A stretch of 64,000 nucleotides of DNA from JAJECS01 sp965198185 (GTDB lineage Bacteria; Chloroflexota; UBA11872). A program made the position numbers and the translations under genes. Below, piece after piece: positions 15,992 through 25,107 of this stretch (the first letter of the stretch is position 1; each line of letters starts with the position of its first letter). The notes beneath the pieces were generated by a model. That model searched no databases. It was not told the DNA's origin and saw only the letters and a program-made list of their open reading frames with translations. The DNA lies in NCBI GenBank assembly GCA_965198185.1, contig CBDAOU010000001.1:434001-498000 (forward strand), given 5' to 3'.

Positions 15992-16339
15992 ATGGCAAGT
16001 CTCATCGACGAGTTCGAGCGCGCCCAGTTGCGGGACGAGGTGCCGGTATTCCGGGTCGGAGACACGGTGCGCGTGCACGTGACCGTGCGCGAAGGTGATA
16101 ACGAGCGTGTGCAAGTCTTCGAAGGCACGGTTATTCGTCGACGCGGCGGTGGGGTGAATGAGAACTTCACCGTGCGGCGCGTGACGCATGGGCTCGGCGT
16201 GGAGCGCACGTTCTTGCTGCACTCGCCGATCGTGCGGGACATCGAAGTGACGCGCCGCGGCAAGGTCCGCCGCGCCAAGCTGTACTATCTCCGCGACCGC
16301 GTCGGCCGCGCCGCCCGGGTCAAGGAGCGGCGCGCCTAG
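15992..16339 (+). CDS. rplS: 50S ribosomal protein L19
   Basis: A 115-residue protein at the 30S-50S interface. Recognised by FRVGDTVRVHVTVREGDNER, VQVFEGTVIRRRGGGVNENF, TVRRVTHGLGVERTF and RRGKVRRAKLYYLRD. The start is ATG 15992. It normally follows trmD; here it is divergent from that operon, separated by the VanW gene, and heads a plus-strand group with rnhB and yraN, which is a common order. Confidence 0.96.
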   Translation: MASLIDEFERAQLRDEVPVFRVGDTVRVHVTVREGDNERVQVFEGTVIRRRGGGVNENFTVRRVTHGLGVERTFLLHSPIVRDIEVTRRGKVRRAKLYYLRDRVGRAARVKERRA

Positions 16340-16414
16340 CAGCGTTCGAGGGGGTGTGGGGTTCCCACCGCCGCCCAGCCTCGGATCCGCGACCTCCCAC
16401 ACGAGCTTGCGCTG

Positions 16415-17029
16415 TTGAAGCGCGGGCTGCGGCGCATCGCCGGAGTCGACGAGGCTGGCCGCGGAGCCTGGGCCGGACCGGTGACGGCGGCCGCGGTGAT
16501 CCTCCCGCGAACCGCCTACGAGGACCGCCGACTGCTCTGGGGCCTCACCGACTCCAAGCAGCTCAGTGCCGCCGATCGCCGCCGCTGGAGCGCCCGCGTG
16601 CACGCCACGGCCATCGCCGCCCGCGTGGCCTTCGCCTCCCCACGGCTGATCGACCGCATCGGCATTGCCGCGGCCTCGCGCCTGGCCATGCTGCGAGCGT
16701 TGGACGCGCTGCCGGTGGCGCCCGATCACGTGATCGTGGACGCCTTTCCCCTGCCGGCCGACTGCCGCTACGCCGACATGCAGGACGCTATCGTGCGGGC
16801 CGACGCCACCTGCCTCGCGGTCGCCGCCGCCTCGGTCTGCGCCAAGGTCGCCCGCGACGACTTGATGCGACGCCTCTGCGTCCGCCACCCGGCCTATGGC
16901 TTCGCGCGGCACAAGGGCTACGGCACGGCCGCCCATCGCCAAGCGCTGGCCGCCGAGGGCCCGTCGCCGCTGCACCGCGCCAGTTTTCGCCCGGTGGCCG
17001 CGTGCCGGCTGGACGCACCGTTCGCCTAG
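16415..17029 (+). CDS. rnhB: Ribonuclease HII
   Basis: Endonuclease that cleaves RNA in RNA-DNA hybrids and removes single ribonucleotides from DNA. 204 residues. The catalytic DEG motif is in IAGVDEAGRGAWAGPV; DSKQLS and VIVDAFPL give further acidic residues, and HPAYGFARHKGYGTAAHRQAL is the family C-terminal signature. The TTG at 16415 is the best start; no ATG or GTG lies in frame between it and the rplS end region. It sits 75 bases after rplS. Confidence 0.93.
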   Translation: MKRGLRRIAGVDEAGRGAWAGPVTAAAVILPRTAYEDRRLLWGLTDSKQLSAADRRRWSARVHATAIAARVAFASPRLIDRIGIAAASRLAMLRALDALPVAPDHVIVDAFPLPADCRYADMQDAIVRADATCLAVAAASVCAKVARDDLMRRLCVRHPAYGFARHKGYGTAAHRQALAAEGPSPLHRASFRPVAACRLDAPFA

Positions 17030-17045
17030 CCGCGATCCCGCGCCA

Positions 17046-17468
17046 TTGAGAGGCTTCGCCGACTGGGTCGTCGCAAGGTTGCGCTATCTGCGCAACCGCA
17101 GCCGTGCCCCCATCGACGACCCGAAGACTCTGGGCCGATGGGGCGAGGACCTCGCCGCGCGCGAGCTGCGCCGCCGCGGCTATCGGGTGCTCGAACGCAA
17201 CCAGCGCGTCGGCCGGGGTGAGGTGGACCTGGTGGCGCGCCAGGGGTCCACGGTGGTGATTGTCGAGGTGAAGACACGCCGCACCGGCACCTTTGGCGGA
17301 GCGCGAGAGGCCATCTCCACCGCTAAGGCACGGCGGCTCGTATCCCTCGGCCATCGCTATGCCCAGACGGCGGGGGCACCCGACTGGCGTATCGACGTGG
17401 TGGCCATCGACATCGCGCCGGATGGTGGCTACACGGTCGAGGTCATTGAGAACGCCATCGCCAACTAG
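17046..17468 (+). CDS. yraN: YraN family (UPF0102) putative endonuclease
   Basis: A 140-residue protein with a PD-(D/E)XK-like fold: GRWGEDLAARELRRRGYRVLERN, then GEVDLVARQGSTVVIVEVKTRR, the Asp and Glu-x-Lys being the presumed metal and catalytic residues. Cellular role is unsettled. I take the TTG at 17046, 16 bases after the rnhB stop; the open frame reaches further left inside rnhB but that part is unlike the family. The order rplS-rnhB-yraN is widespread and supports the calls. Confidence 0.88.
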   Translation: MRGFADWVVARLRYLRNRSRAPIDDPKTLGRWGEDLAARELRRRGYRVLERNQRVGRGEVDLVARQGSTVVIVEVKTRRTGTFGGAREAISTAKARRLVSLGHRYAQTAGAPDWRIDVVAIDIAPDGGYTVEVIENAIAN

Positions 17469-17499
17469 CGCCATCACCGTTGGCAGCAGATGCGCATTG

Positions 17500-17519
17500 G
17501 GGCGATTCGCAAATCGCCC
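17500..17519. repeat. Palindromic REP-like element
   Basis: GGGCGATT and AATCGCCC form an eight-base-pair stem around CGCA, in the gap between yraN and the CAP gene. Related hairpins occur at 37504-37522 and 43349-43368, so this is a dispersed intergenic repeat family. Confidence 0.6.
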
Positions 17520-17578
17520 TGGCCACCTGGCTACAGTCGTACACGCCTCGTTTACGGCCCAGTCGTTACCATCGCGGC

Positions 17579-19087
17579 ATGGTCCGGGCGACAGTTGCGC
17601 GCTGGTGGCGGTTCGGGGCCGTGATCCTGGGCCTGGCGGTCTGGGCGACGGCCTCGCCGGCGCTTGCCCAGGACGCGGACTATGCGGTACCCGGCGGTCA
17701 CGTCTTCACCCAGGCCGCGGGAGACGCCCCGCCAGGCGCCGGCTACCTCGTCAATGACGCCGACGGCATCCCCTTCTGGACCGTCTTCCAGGATTTGGGC
17801 GGTCCGCACGTCGTGGGCTATCCCGTAAGCCAGCGCTTCGAGTGGCTGGGATTCACCGTCCAGGTCATGCAGAAGCTGGTGTTTCAGTGGCATCCGGCGA
17901 CGTCCCAGGTGATGTTCATCAACATCTTTGACGAGCTCCATCGCGCGGGCTTCGACGACGAGCTGGCTCGGCTGCTGGTTCCGCGGCATCAGACATTCGT
18001 CGATGAGGGTCTCACGTGGAACCAGATCATCGGCCGCCGCTGGTCCTTCCTGGACGGCAGCCCTCCGCTGCGCGATGCCTACTTCGGACCCGACGACCCC
18101 TTGCGCTGGTTTGGCCTGCCGACCTCTGAAATCGTGCACTACGACGGTATGAGCGCCATCCGCGCGCAGCGGGCCGTGATCCAGCTCTGGCACATCGACA
18201 CGCCCTGGGCGCGCGCCGGAGAGGTGACGATTGCCAACGGCGGAGATCTGGCCAAGACCCTTGGCTTGTTCCCGGAATCTGCCCTGCAGCCGCGCCGCGA
18301 GGGTCCCGAACCCGCCCCGCCAGTCACCGGCGATGCGGTTGTGGACCGCATGAACGAAGTACGCGCCGACCTCGGTCTGCCGCCGCTGACGGCGCACCCG
18401 GCGCTGATGCAGGCCGCCCAGGCCCACGCCGACTACTACGTGATCAATCGCAATGACCCCGCTTCCGGCGGCTTGCACACGGAAGTCTCAGGGAAGCCGG
18501 GTTTCACCGGAAGCAGCATCGGCGACCGCGCTGAGGCCGCGGGATATCCGCTGGGCTGGGTGGATGAGACCTTCGGCTTCCTGCCGCCCGCGCGCACGCT
18601 GGAATGGGCCCTGGGCACGGTCTTCCATCGCTACATGTTCGTGCACCCGTCCGCGGTTCACGTCGGCTATGGCTGGGCCTCGGCCGAGGGCACCCGCGCC
18701 GCCGTGTTCAACGTGGGGCTCTCGCCACGCCATACCGCCGACGTTCCGTTGCCGTCCGTAATGCCGCGCAGCGCCGCCGTTGGCGTGCCCCACACCTGGG
18801 ACGGCGCCGAGTGGCCCGATCCCTCCCCGGGCGTTCCCAGACCGCTGGGGCCGCCCATCACCCTCATCTTCGGGCTCGGCGACCGGGTCGAATGGGGCGC
18901 GGCCACCGTGACGCCGGACGGCGGCGCACCCGTCGCGGTCACCCGCTCGGTCAGCGCCTGGCGGCGCGCCCTGGCCCTGATCCCGAACGACCCGCTGGCC
19001 CCGAACACCCTCTATCATGTGCAGGTCGTCGGCCAGCGCAACGGCGAGCCGTTTGCCGTTGCGACGCACTTCACTACGGCGTCGTGA
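17579..19087 (+). CDS. Secreted CAP/SCP-domain protein
   Basis: A 502-residue exported protein. The ATG at 17579 gives a signal peptide ending ASPALAQ. Residues about 35-230 form a module with GGHVFTQA, FWTVFQDLGG, VVGYPVSQRFEW and MFINIFDELHRAG; I know this pattern from secreted proteins of Chloroflexota. Residues about 250-390 are a CAP (cysteine-rich secretory/allergen/PR-1) domain: VVDRMNEVRADLGLPPL, QAAQAHADYYV, GLHTE, SVHVGYGW-like. The tail may be an Ig-like domain (LAPNTLYHVQV). CAP proteins bind lipids or act in envelope biology; the role here is unknown. TACCAT lies six bases before the ATG. Confidence 0.8.
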   Translation: MVRATVARWWRFGAVILGLAVWATASPALAQDADYAVPGGHVFTQAAGDAPPGAGYLVNDADGIPFWTVFQDLGGPHVVGYPVSQRFEWLGFTVQVMQKLVFQWHPATSQVMFINIFDELHRAGFDDELARLLVPRHQTFVDEGLTWNQIIGRRWSFLDGSPPLRDAYFGPDDPLRWFGLPTSEIVHYDGMSAIRAQRAVIQLWHIDTPWARAGEVTIANGGDLAKTLGLFPESALQPRREGPEPAPPVTGDAVVDRMNEVRADLGLPPLTAHPALMQAAQAHADYYVINRNDPASGGLHTEVSGKPGFTGSSIGDRAEAAGYPLGWVDETFGFLPPARTLEWALGTVFHRYMFVHPSAVHVGYGWASAEGTRAAVFNVGLSPRHTADVPLPSVMPRSAAVGVPHTWDGAEWPDPSPGVPRPLGPPITLIFGLGDRVEWGAATVTPDGGAPVAVTRSVSAWRRALALIPNDPLAPNTLYHVQVVGQRNGEPFAVATHFTTAS

Positions 19088-19136
19088 GGATCGTGCCCAG
19101 CCAAACAATGCCCCGCATCCGCCGTTCCTCTCTCTG

Positions 19137-19745
19137 ATGCAGTTGATTTCCGATCTCGGCCACTGGGTGCTCGACTGGTCCGACACTCCCTGGGGCGCGC
19201 TGGCCCTCTTGGTGCTGGCGTTCTGGGAGTCGAGCTTCTTCCCCATTCCGCCCGACGGCCTGATGATCGCGCTGATGGTGGGCAACCTGCCGTTTACCTT
19301 TGGCTTTGCCGCGCTTGCCACCGTCGGCTCGCTCACCGGCGCCATGCTCGGCTACTGGATCGGGCGGCGCGGCGGGCGGCCGATTCTGAATCGGCTGTTC
19401 GCGCAGGACCGCATCCTCTATGTCGAGCGCCAGTTCAAACGGCGCGACGTCTGGGCCGTCTCCATCGCCGCCTTCACCCCCATCCCCTACAAAGTCTTCG
19501 CCATTGGGGCCGGTGCGTTCCGGCTGGACTTCAAGCGCTTTCTGCTCGCTTCGCTGATCGGACGCGCGGGTAGGTTCTTCCTGGTGGGCGGGCTGATCAC
19601 CCTCTTTGGCGACCCCATCGAGGCCGCGATTGACGAGTACTTCGATGTGCTGGCCCTGGCGTTCATCGTGCTGTTGATTGCGGGGATTGTCGTGCTGCGC
19701 CTTGTCACCCGGCAACGCCGCCCGGCCTCCGAACCCGCCGAGTAG
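19137..19745 (+). CDS. DedA/YqaA family membrane protein
   Basis: A 202-residue integral membrane protein. Residues FWESSFFPIPPDGLMIALMVG match the DedA re-entrant signature, and GSLTGAMLGYWIGRRGG follows; five or so hydrophobic segments are visible. DedA proteins are linked to lipid carrier recycling and membrane potential. It starts at ATG 19137 and ends four bases before the Nudix gene, so the two are probably one transcript. Confidence 0.85.
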   Translation: MQLISDLGHWVLDWSDTPWGALALLVLAFWESSFFPIPPDGLMIALMVGNLPFTFGFAALATVGSLTGAMLGYWIGRRGGRPILNRLFAQDRILYVERQFKRRDVWAVSIAAFTPIPYKVFAIGAGAFRLDFKRFLLASLIGRAGRFFLVGGLITLFGDPIEAAIDEYFDVLALAFIVLLIAGIVVLRLVTRQRRPASEPAE

Positions 19746-19749
19746 CGCC

Positions 19750-20184
19750 GTGCCGCCCCCGCCTCGCTATCCCGTCGGCGCCGATGCCGTGGTTATAGCG
19801 CCGTTTCCCGACGGCGATCGCGTGCTCTTGGTGCGGCGGGGCACCCCGCCGCCGGGTTGGGCCATTCCGGGAGGTTTTGTGGAGCCGCACGAAGATTTGC
19901 CCGACGCCGCGCGTCGCGAGCTGCGCGAAGAGACCGGCGTTGCGCTTGACACCCTGGAGCACATCGGCGCCTACGGTCACCCGGACCGCGACCCCCGCGG
20001 GCGCATCATCGGGATCGTGTTCGGCGCCCGGCTGGACGCAGCTCCCGCGGTCACCGCCGGGGACGACGCCGCCGACGCGCGGTGGTTTCCGGTGGACCAG
20101 CTGCCCGACGAGATCGCCTTCGACCATCGCGACGCGCTGCAGGACGCGATCGCGCGGCTGAGCGGCGACTGCTCCTGCTGCTAG
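19750..20184 (+). CDS. Nudix hydrolase
   Basis: A 144-residue Nudix protein from GTG 19750. The Nudix box begins GGFVEPHEDLPDAARREL and continues REETGVAL, with all acidic residues in place. The RYPVGADAVVIAPFPDGDRVLLVRRG-type opening and ADARWFPVDQLP-type end resemble ADP-ribose or NUDIX proteins acting on NADH-like compounds, but the substrate cannot be fixed. The C-terminus ends in SGDCSCC. Confidence 0.85.
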   Translation: MPPPPRYPVGADAVVIAPFPDGDRVLLVRRGTPPPGWAIPGGFVEPHEDLPDAARRELREETGVALDTLEHIGAYGHPDRDPRGRIIGIVFGARLDAAPAVTAGDDAADARWFPVDQLPDEIAFDHRDALQDAIARLSGDCSCC

Positions 20185-20262
20185 TTGCACCTTCCGCGAG
20201 CCTGGGTGACGGTTGCGAGCCTCCGGTCCATGCCCGCCAGCGGTCGGTGCCGATCGGTTCGC

Positions 20263-20366
20263 CCCTTCGATGAACTCAGGACTGGCTCTGAGATGGTCAA
20301 AGGGCGTCTCCTGAGCCTGCCGTAGGGGAGTGGTTCGACCGGCTCACCACGAACGAGGTTGGATTC
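20263..20366. repeat. Dispersed intergenic repeat with imperfect inverted halves
   Basis: The gap between the convergent Nudix and membrane-protein genes holds the pattern CCCTTCGATGAACTCAGG, then CTCTGAG, then AAAGGG, then CTCCTGAGCCTGCCGTAG and GGTTCGACCGGCTCACCACG. The halves pair imperfectly (CCCTT with AAGGG, CTCAG with CTGAG). This is the kind of CCCTTCGA...CTCAGG element repeated many times in some environmental genomes; only one copy is in this window. Confidence 0.5.
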
Positions 20367-20409
20367 CCCGCACAGGCACTCTTGTCCAGAAGGCTCGCAG
20401 GCCCCATAC

Positions 20410-21147
20410 CTAGCGCCGCGCGGGGATGGCGCCGGCGCCGCCAGAGAAGGCGCTGAGCGTGACCGCCGCCAGACACACCGTGATGACCACGGGATGCCAG
20501 CCCAGCGTCTCCAAGGTTGCGGTGTAAACCGCGGCCGCGTGCAGCAGCCCGGCGCTGAGCAAATAGACACCCAAGCGATCGGTCAGCCAGCCCTTGGCGA
20601 GCAGACAGGCCGTGCCCAAATGTAGGCCGATCCAGAGCCACTGCTGGACGATCGGAAAGACGAGGTTGCCATCCACCGGGAGCTGCTGGATGGCGGGCGA
20701 GAGCGAGGCGTTGGCGCCAAACATGGCAAAGCCGAGGGCCGGGGCGACGGCGGCCGTCGTGACGGCGCGCGGCTCGCGCGTGTAGGTCATGGCAAAGAGC
20801 ACCAGGAGCATGAGGATGAGCTTGACCATCTCGTTGGCGTAGCCGGCGATCAGGGCTTCGACGACGCCGGTGAGCGGCCGGGCATCGGCAAGGCGGGCCG
20901 GGTCGATGTTGCTCGTGATGATGTCCAGTACGGCGATCGTCGGTTCGCCCCGAACCCACACCTGCGCGGCGGCGTAGAGGGCCGCTCCGGCGACGAACCC
21001 GAACCACGCCCCGGGGCGGGCCGGCACCAGCGGCGGTCCGAGCCTGGACCAGAAGAGGCCGAAGGCCAGCACGGCCGCCACGGCCACGGGATGGGGCAGG
21101 AAGAAATAGGGCGCGAGCGCCGCTTGCTGCTCGCTGAGCCACTCCAT
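20410..21147 (-). CDS. Multi-pass membrane protein of unknown function
   Basis: A 245-residue protein with about seven hydrophobic helices and short loops. Start ATG 21147. The longest polar segment (around RGEPTIAVLDIITSNIDPARL) precedes a helix with ANEMVKLILMLLVLFAM; an acidic residue and Lys within a helix recall intramembrane peptidases such as PrsW or YhfC, but the paired motifs needed for that call are not seen. It is transcribed toward the repeat element. Confidence 0.55.
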   Translation of the reverse strand: MEWLSEQQAALAPYFFLPHPVAVAAVLAFGLFWSRLGPPLVPARPGAWFGFVAGAALYAAAQVWVRGEPTIAVLDIITSNIDPARLADARPLTGVVEALIAGYANEMVKLILMLLVLFAMTYTREPRAVTTAAVAPALGFAMFGANASLSPAIQQLPVDGNLVFPIVQQWLWIGLHLGTACLLAKGWLTDRLGVYLLSAGLLHAAAVYTATLETLGWHPVVITVCLAAVTLSAFSGGAGAIPARR

Positions 21148-21187
21148 GGAGCTAGCTAGCGGGGACGGCGAACCGCCGGGTGCTTGG

Positions 21188-21193
21188 TACCAT
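21188..21193 (+). promoter_or_regulatory. Possible -10 element TACCAT before the tRNA array
   Basis: TACCAT about 85 bases upstream of tRNA-Tyr. A second copy (21382-21387) lies 24 bases upstream of tRNA-Asp. The same hexamer precedes panB and the CAP gene, which suggests a shared promoter class. No clear -35 boxes. Confidence 0.35.
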
Positions 21194-21278
21194 GGCGGCG
21201 ATTGGCGGGTACGGCGGCTGAGCGGTTGCCGTGCCCGCGCGACTGTTTACAACGCAAGCGAACGGGTGCGCCTTTCGC

Positions 21279-21362
21279 GGGTCGGTGGGTGAGCGGCTAA
21301 TACCACCGGACTGTAAATCCGGCGCCTTTACGGCTACGTAGGTTCGAATCCTACCCGGCCCA
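21279..21362 (+). tRNA. tRNA-Tyr (anticodon GTA)
   Basis: An 84-base class II tRNA with a long variable arm. Acceptor GGGTCGG pairs with CCGGCCC with one G-T wobble; anticodon stem CCGGA/TCCGG-type around CTGTAAA; T arm GTAGG TTCGAAT CCTAC. The anticodon GTA specifies tyrosine. CCA is not encoded. Confidence 0.95.
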
Positions 21363-21411
21363 CCGCCACCGTGGCGTCGGATACCATGGTGGGCGGCGCG
21401 CCCGCAACGCT

Positions 21412-21488
21412 GGTCCCGTAGTGCAGCGGCCTAGCATATCTCCCTGTCAAGGAGAAGATCGCCGGTTCGAATCCGGTCGGGACCGCCA
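21412..21488 (+). tRNA. tRNA-Asp (anticodon GTC)
   Basis: Acceptor GGTCCCG pairs with CGGGACC, discriminator G, CCA encoded at 21486-21488. The anticodon loop CTGTCAA sits on stem CTCC/GGAG. G73 and the GTC anticodon fit aspartate identity. Confidence 0.95.
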
Positions 21489-21513
21489 TACCCGCCTGTT
21501 GCGGGCCTGCCAT

Positions 21514-21589
21514 GGGCCCATAGCTCAGCGGTCAGAGCAGCCGGCTCATAACCGGCCAGTCCCTGGTTCGAATCCAGGTGGGCCCACCA
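21514..21589 (+). tRNA. tRNA with CAT anticodon (Met or Ile2)
   Basis: Acceptor GGGCCCA/TGGGCCC, discriminator A, CCA encoded. The anticodon loop is CTCATAA on stem CCGGC-type/GCCGG. The CAT anticodon may be elongator methionine or, if C34 is modified to lysidine by TilS, isoleucine for AUA. The body resembles known Ile2 tRNAs (GGCTCATAACCG context), but this is not decisive; a second CAT tRNA lies at 31242. The accessory region begins right after its 3' end. Confidence 0.9.
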
Positions 21590-21671
21590 GACTTGATATG
21601 TTCAAGCATAGGCTAAGGTTGGCGCGAAAAATGCTACAGATCTAATCGCCGACACTTGAAGTCTATCCTTG

Positions 21672-24587
21672 ATGTCCCTCACACTCCAAGGTACGTGGAC
21701 GGGAGTTCGGCGGTGCACTGACCGGCCTGTTGACAGCGTCCATCAGTGCATGTTCGGCGACAAATATCGTTGAGTCTCCATCTGACGGACCGGCGCAGCC
21801 AACGTGCGTGCTCACTGATATACCCGCACGGGTGCCTACCCCTAAGTTCACGGATACACCGAATCCCGTGCCCACGCTGGTGCCTGCGGAGTACGACTCC
21901 GACGGCGGGCTGATTGACGTCTCCAGCTTGGAGCAGTTGGACGCGCTCCGCTATGATCTCGATGGGAACGGTCTGGCTGACAGTGATTCCAACACTCAAG
22001 CCTAGCCGCAGTCCGGCAGTCGCGCTGGCGGAATCCTGCACGGGCTGTACGGGCTACGAATTGGCTCGGTCACTGGACTTCCGACACCCGGACAGCTATG
22101 CCTCGGGCGCTATCAATCCTGATGGATATCAGGCAGTGGTTGGGTGCCAATTGCTCCCGATTACGTTTATGGATCCCCTCACGATACTTCCTCCGGATAC
22201 GACGCTGTGTTCGATGGAAACGGACATACGATCAGCAACCTCTACATCAGACGCATGCTTACAACGGCTGACGAAGCTCAGATTGGGGCAGACGACCGAA
22301 AGGCCGTTGGGCTATTCGGGGTTGTCCACGAAACGGGTATAGTACGGCGAATAGGGATGGTCGACGTGGACCTTGAAGTCACAAACTACGAGGATGTCGG
22401 CGGGTTGGTTGGGGTGAATGGCGGCCAGATCGCCGGTAGCTACGTTAGGGGAACTATCGCCGGCGTCTCTGGAGTTGGCGGGCTGACTGGGGAGAATTTC
22501 GGGGCAATCTTGACTTCATATACCAAAGGTAATGTGTCGGGACGATCAATGGTTGGTGGATTGAGCGGCTACAACGCTGGCGTAATCTTGGCCAGCTACA
22601 CCAAATCCCAGGTGTCCGGTGGAAGCGAAGTGGGCGCCTTAGTGGGGTATAACCATGGCGAGATTCTGGCCAGCTATGCAGCAAGCCAAACATCAGCCAG
22701 CGAGGAGCGAGCCGGCGGCTTGGTAGGGGCCAGTCTGGGTACCGTCGTTGCGAGCTACTGGGATACACAAGTTTCTGGGCAAGAATCTCCTGTCTCTTCA
22801 GGCGACACTCTTGGCATTTCCGGCCTGACCACATCTGAGTTACAGCAGCCCACCCAGGCCACCGGTATATATGCCTTATGGCAAGTTGACCTCGATAACG
22901 CCGATGGTGACTACAATCTTGATACGGGCAGGGAGGATTTCTGGGACTTCGGCGACAGCATCCACTACCCAGCGCTGAAGGTTGACTTCAATGCAGATGG
23001 AGTTGTCACTTGGTGGGAGTTTGGCGACCAGGACCGAGAGCTTCCGTCGCCCCTGCCCTCCCTCTCCACTGAATCGACCCCTACGCCCGCACCCGCTCCG
23101 CCATTGCCAACTCCAACCCGCGTCTGGGAGTACGACGGCGATGGCGACGGCCTCATCGAGATTTGTAGTCTGGAGCAGTTGGACGCAATTCGTCATGACC
23201 TAGATGGTGACGGGAGAGCAGACGGAGACTCGTCCACCAGTGCAGCCGTCTACGGAGCCGCTTTCCCGAATATCCCAACGGGAGGCCCCTGCAACGGCAC
23301 TTGCCAAGGCTATGAGCTCGCCCAACCCCTGGACTTTCGCGAGGATGGCCATTATTCATCCGGCGTCGTCAACGGGTCGTGGATAGCAGGCAGCGGGTGG
23401 CTTCCCATTGGGTCCGAAGAAACGGCGTTCAGTACTGCTTTCGATGGCAATGGGTACTCCATTTCTGGTCTGTACATCAACCGCCTTACCATTCTGGACG
23501 CTCCTCGTGGTCTCGGCCTGTTCGGCGTGACAAGTAGATCAAGCGACATCCGCGATATCAGTCTTGCCGAGGTGCAAGCTACCGGACTCGAGACCATTGG
23601 CAGCTTGGTCGGGATCAACGAAGGTCGTATAACCAACAGTCATATCGATGGGAACGTGAGATCTGTGGACTGGACCGCCGGAGGACTGGTTGCATTCAAT
23701 CACGGGATAATCGTGGCTAGCTCATCACATGCTAGGGTTTCAGGAGGTTGGCAGCACATTGGTGGCCTGGTAGGGATTAATGATGGGACCATCAGGGGAA
23801 GCTATGCCACTGGCATTGTGTCCGGCGCCGGTGCCGTGGGCGGTCTGATTGGGTCGAATGGAGGCCAGGTCAGTGCCAGCTATGCCACCGGCGAAGTATC
23901 CGCAGGTTGGAACACTGGAGGTCTGGTCGGGTCAAATGGCGGAACAATCATCGCCGCATACGCCACAGGTAGCGTCTGCGGCGACCGGGACAACGGTGGT
24001 GACTTGTGGGGTGGAATTCTACTGGCGGCACTATTTCCAATAGCTATGCCACTGGCAGTGTCGCCGGCATCGACGGCGTCGGCGGTTTGGCGGGCACTAA
24101 TGCTGGCGTGCCCTTCGGCGACTCGGGCCTACCGGGGAAGGTGGTCGCAAGCTATTCCATTGGCATCGTATCTGGCGTAGGGTCCGTCGGCGGATTCGTC
24201 GGCGCCAACTATGGGGTTGTCCTCGATAGCCTATGGGATTCAGAGACCTCCATGCAGGCAACAGCGAGCGGCTTTGGCGAAGTGGACGGCGCGCAAAGCG
24301 CGTCAACCGCCGATCTGCAATCTCAGGCCGCCGGCGACGGCATCTTCGCCAACTGGAATGATGGCCTATGGGACTTCGGCCACGACGACCAGTACCCTGC
24401 GCTGAAGGCTGATATGGACGGCGACGACATCATAACCTGGCAGGAATTTGGCAGGCAGATCCGAGATGTCCCTGACCAAATCCCTCAGGTTGGCTTTGGC
24501 GATATCCGGACCGGACTATTCCCATCTCAAGGAGCCCCAGCGCAATGTCATGAGCCAGAATCAGGAATTCGGCCTGATTCAGCATAG
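21672..24587 (+). pseudogene. GLUG-repeat surface protein, frameshifted
   Basis: A long repeat protein, probably a secreted adhesin, now split among three frames. GLUG units recur, for example GGLVGVNGGQIAGSY, GGLTGENFGAILTSY, GGLSGYNAGVILASY, GGLIGSNGGQVSASY and GGLVGSNGGTIIAAY. Two larger modules each start with SLEQLDAxRxDLDG and contain YELAxxLDFR. Frame changes are needed near 22005, 22150 and 23995. The N-terminus has a lipoprotein-like TASISAC, but no clean in-frame start; ATG 21672 would also need a shift. Base composition is near 50 percent G+C in sampled lines, well below the neighbours. Either decay or sequence error. Confidence 0.75.
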
Positions 24588-24888
24588 TCAGCGTGGCCTT
24601 TTCCGCCTGTCCGGGGGTGAGCCATGACACTGCCCAGTTGCACGGCAAGCGCGGAGTGGGGCCCGCAAGTTCTCCCCGAGTGTCCAGGCGATGGCGAGGG
24701 CCAAACCCCCGGTCGATTAGTCGCCAACGGGCATATTGTGCGTTGTCCCAACGCCGGTCCTAAAGTCCGGATTCCCGCTCGCCGTTTGCACGGGCACAAG
24801 CTCCGCCGGAGTGACGGAGCCGAAATGGCCGCCTGCCCGAAGTGGCAACCTCAAGGCACCAGTCAGATGATGTGTCGATACCGGAGAG
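24588..24888. other. Gene-free stretch with a degenerate repeat
   Basis: About 300 bases between the GLUG gene and the antitoxin. I find no credible coding frame. The segment around 24765-24820 (GGATTCCCGCT, then GGAGTGACGG) looks like a degenerate copy of the GATTCCCGC...GGGAATGACGG hairpin repeat seen in many environmental genomes. Confidence 0.4.
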
Positions 24889-25107
24889 GTGACAGTGCGA
24901 GAGATCGAGGCCGCGAAGTTCAAGGAGCAGTGTTTGGCGTTGTTGGATCAGCTCGACGCCGACGGCTTGATCGTCACCAAGCGGGGTAAGCCGGTTGCCC
25001 GCGTGATTCCTTACGAGAGCGAGGGAGCCGAGATGATCGGCAGCCTGCGGCACAAGATTGAAGTAAAAGGCGACCTCATGACGACCGGGAGGTGGTGCGC
25101 ACCCTGA
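24889..25107 (+). CDS. Phd/YefM-type antitoxin
   Basis: A 72-residue antitoxin. GTG 24889 follows GGAGAG; GTG 24895 is an alternative. The N-terminal DNA-binding region VREIEAAKFKEQCLALLDQL and KRGKPVARVIPY are standard for the Phd superfamily, and SLRHKIEVKGDLMTTGRW corresponds to the C-terminal toxin-binding part. The end runs abnormally into CAP-stop at the point where the toxin gene should begin, so the intended junction appears to be deleted. The toxin is broken, leaving an orphan antitoxin. Confidence 0.75.
   Translation: MTVREIEAAKFKEQCLALLDQLDADGLIVTKRGKPVARVIPYESEGAEMIGSLRHKIEVKGDLMTTGRWCAP

Noticed and set aside
20410..21147. PrsW/YhfC intramembrane protease
   Set aside because: Only one of the needed acidic/His motifs can be seen; left as unknown membrane protein.
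21514..21589. Attachment site at the CAT tRNA 3' end
   Set aside because: I could not find a second copy of the tRNA 3' end near 25-26 kb or 31 kb, and no integrase is present in the island.
24548..24799. Small minus-strand protein in the gap after the GLUG gene
   Set aside because: No start signals, no recognisable domain, and composition expected for chance.
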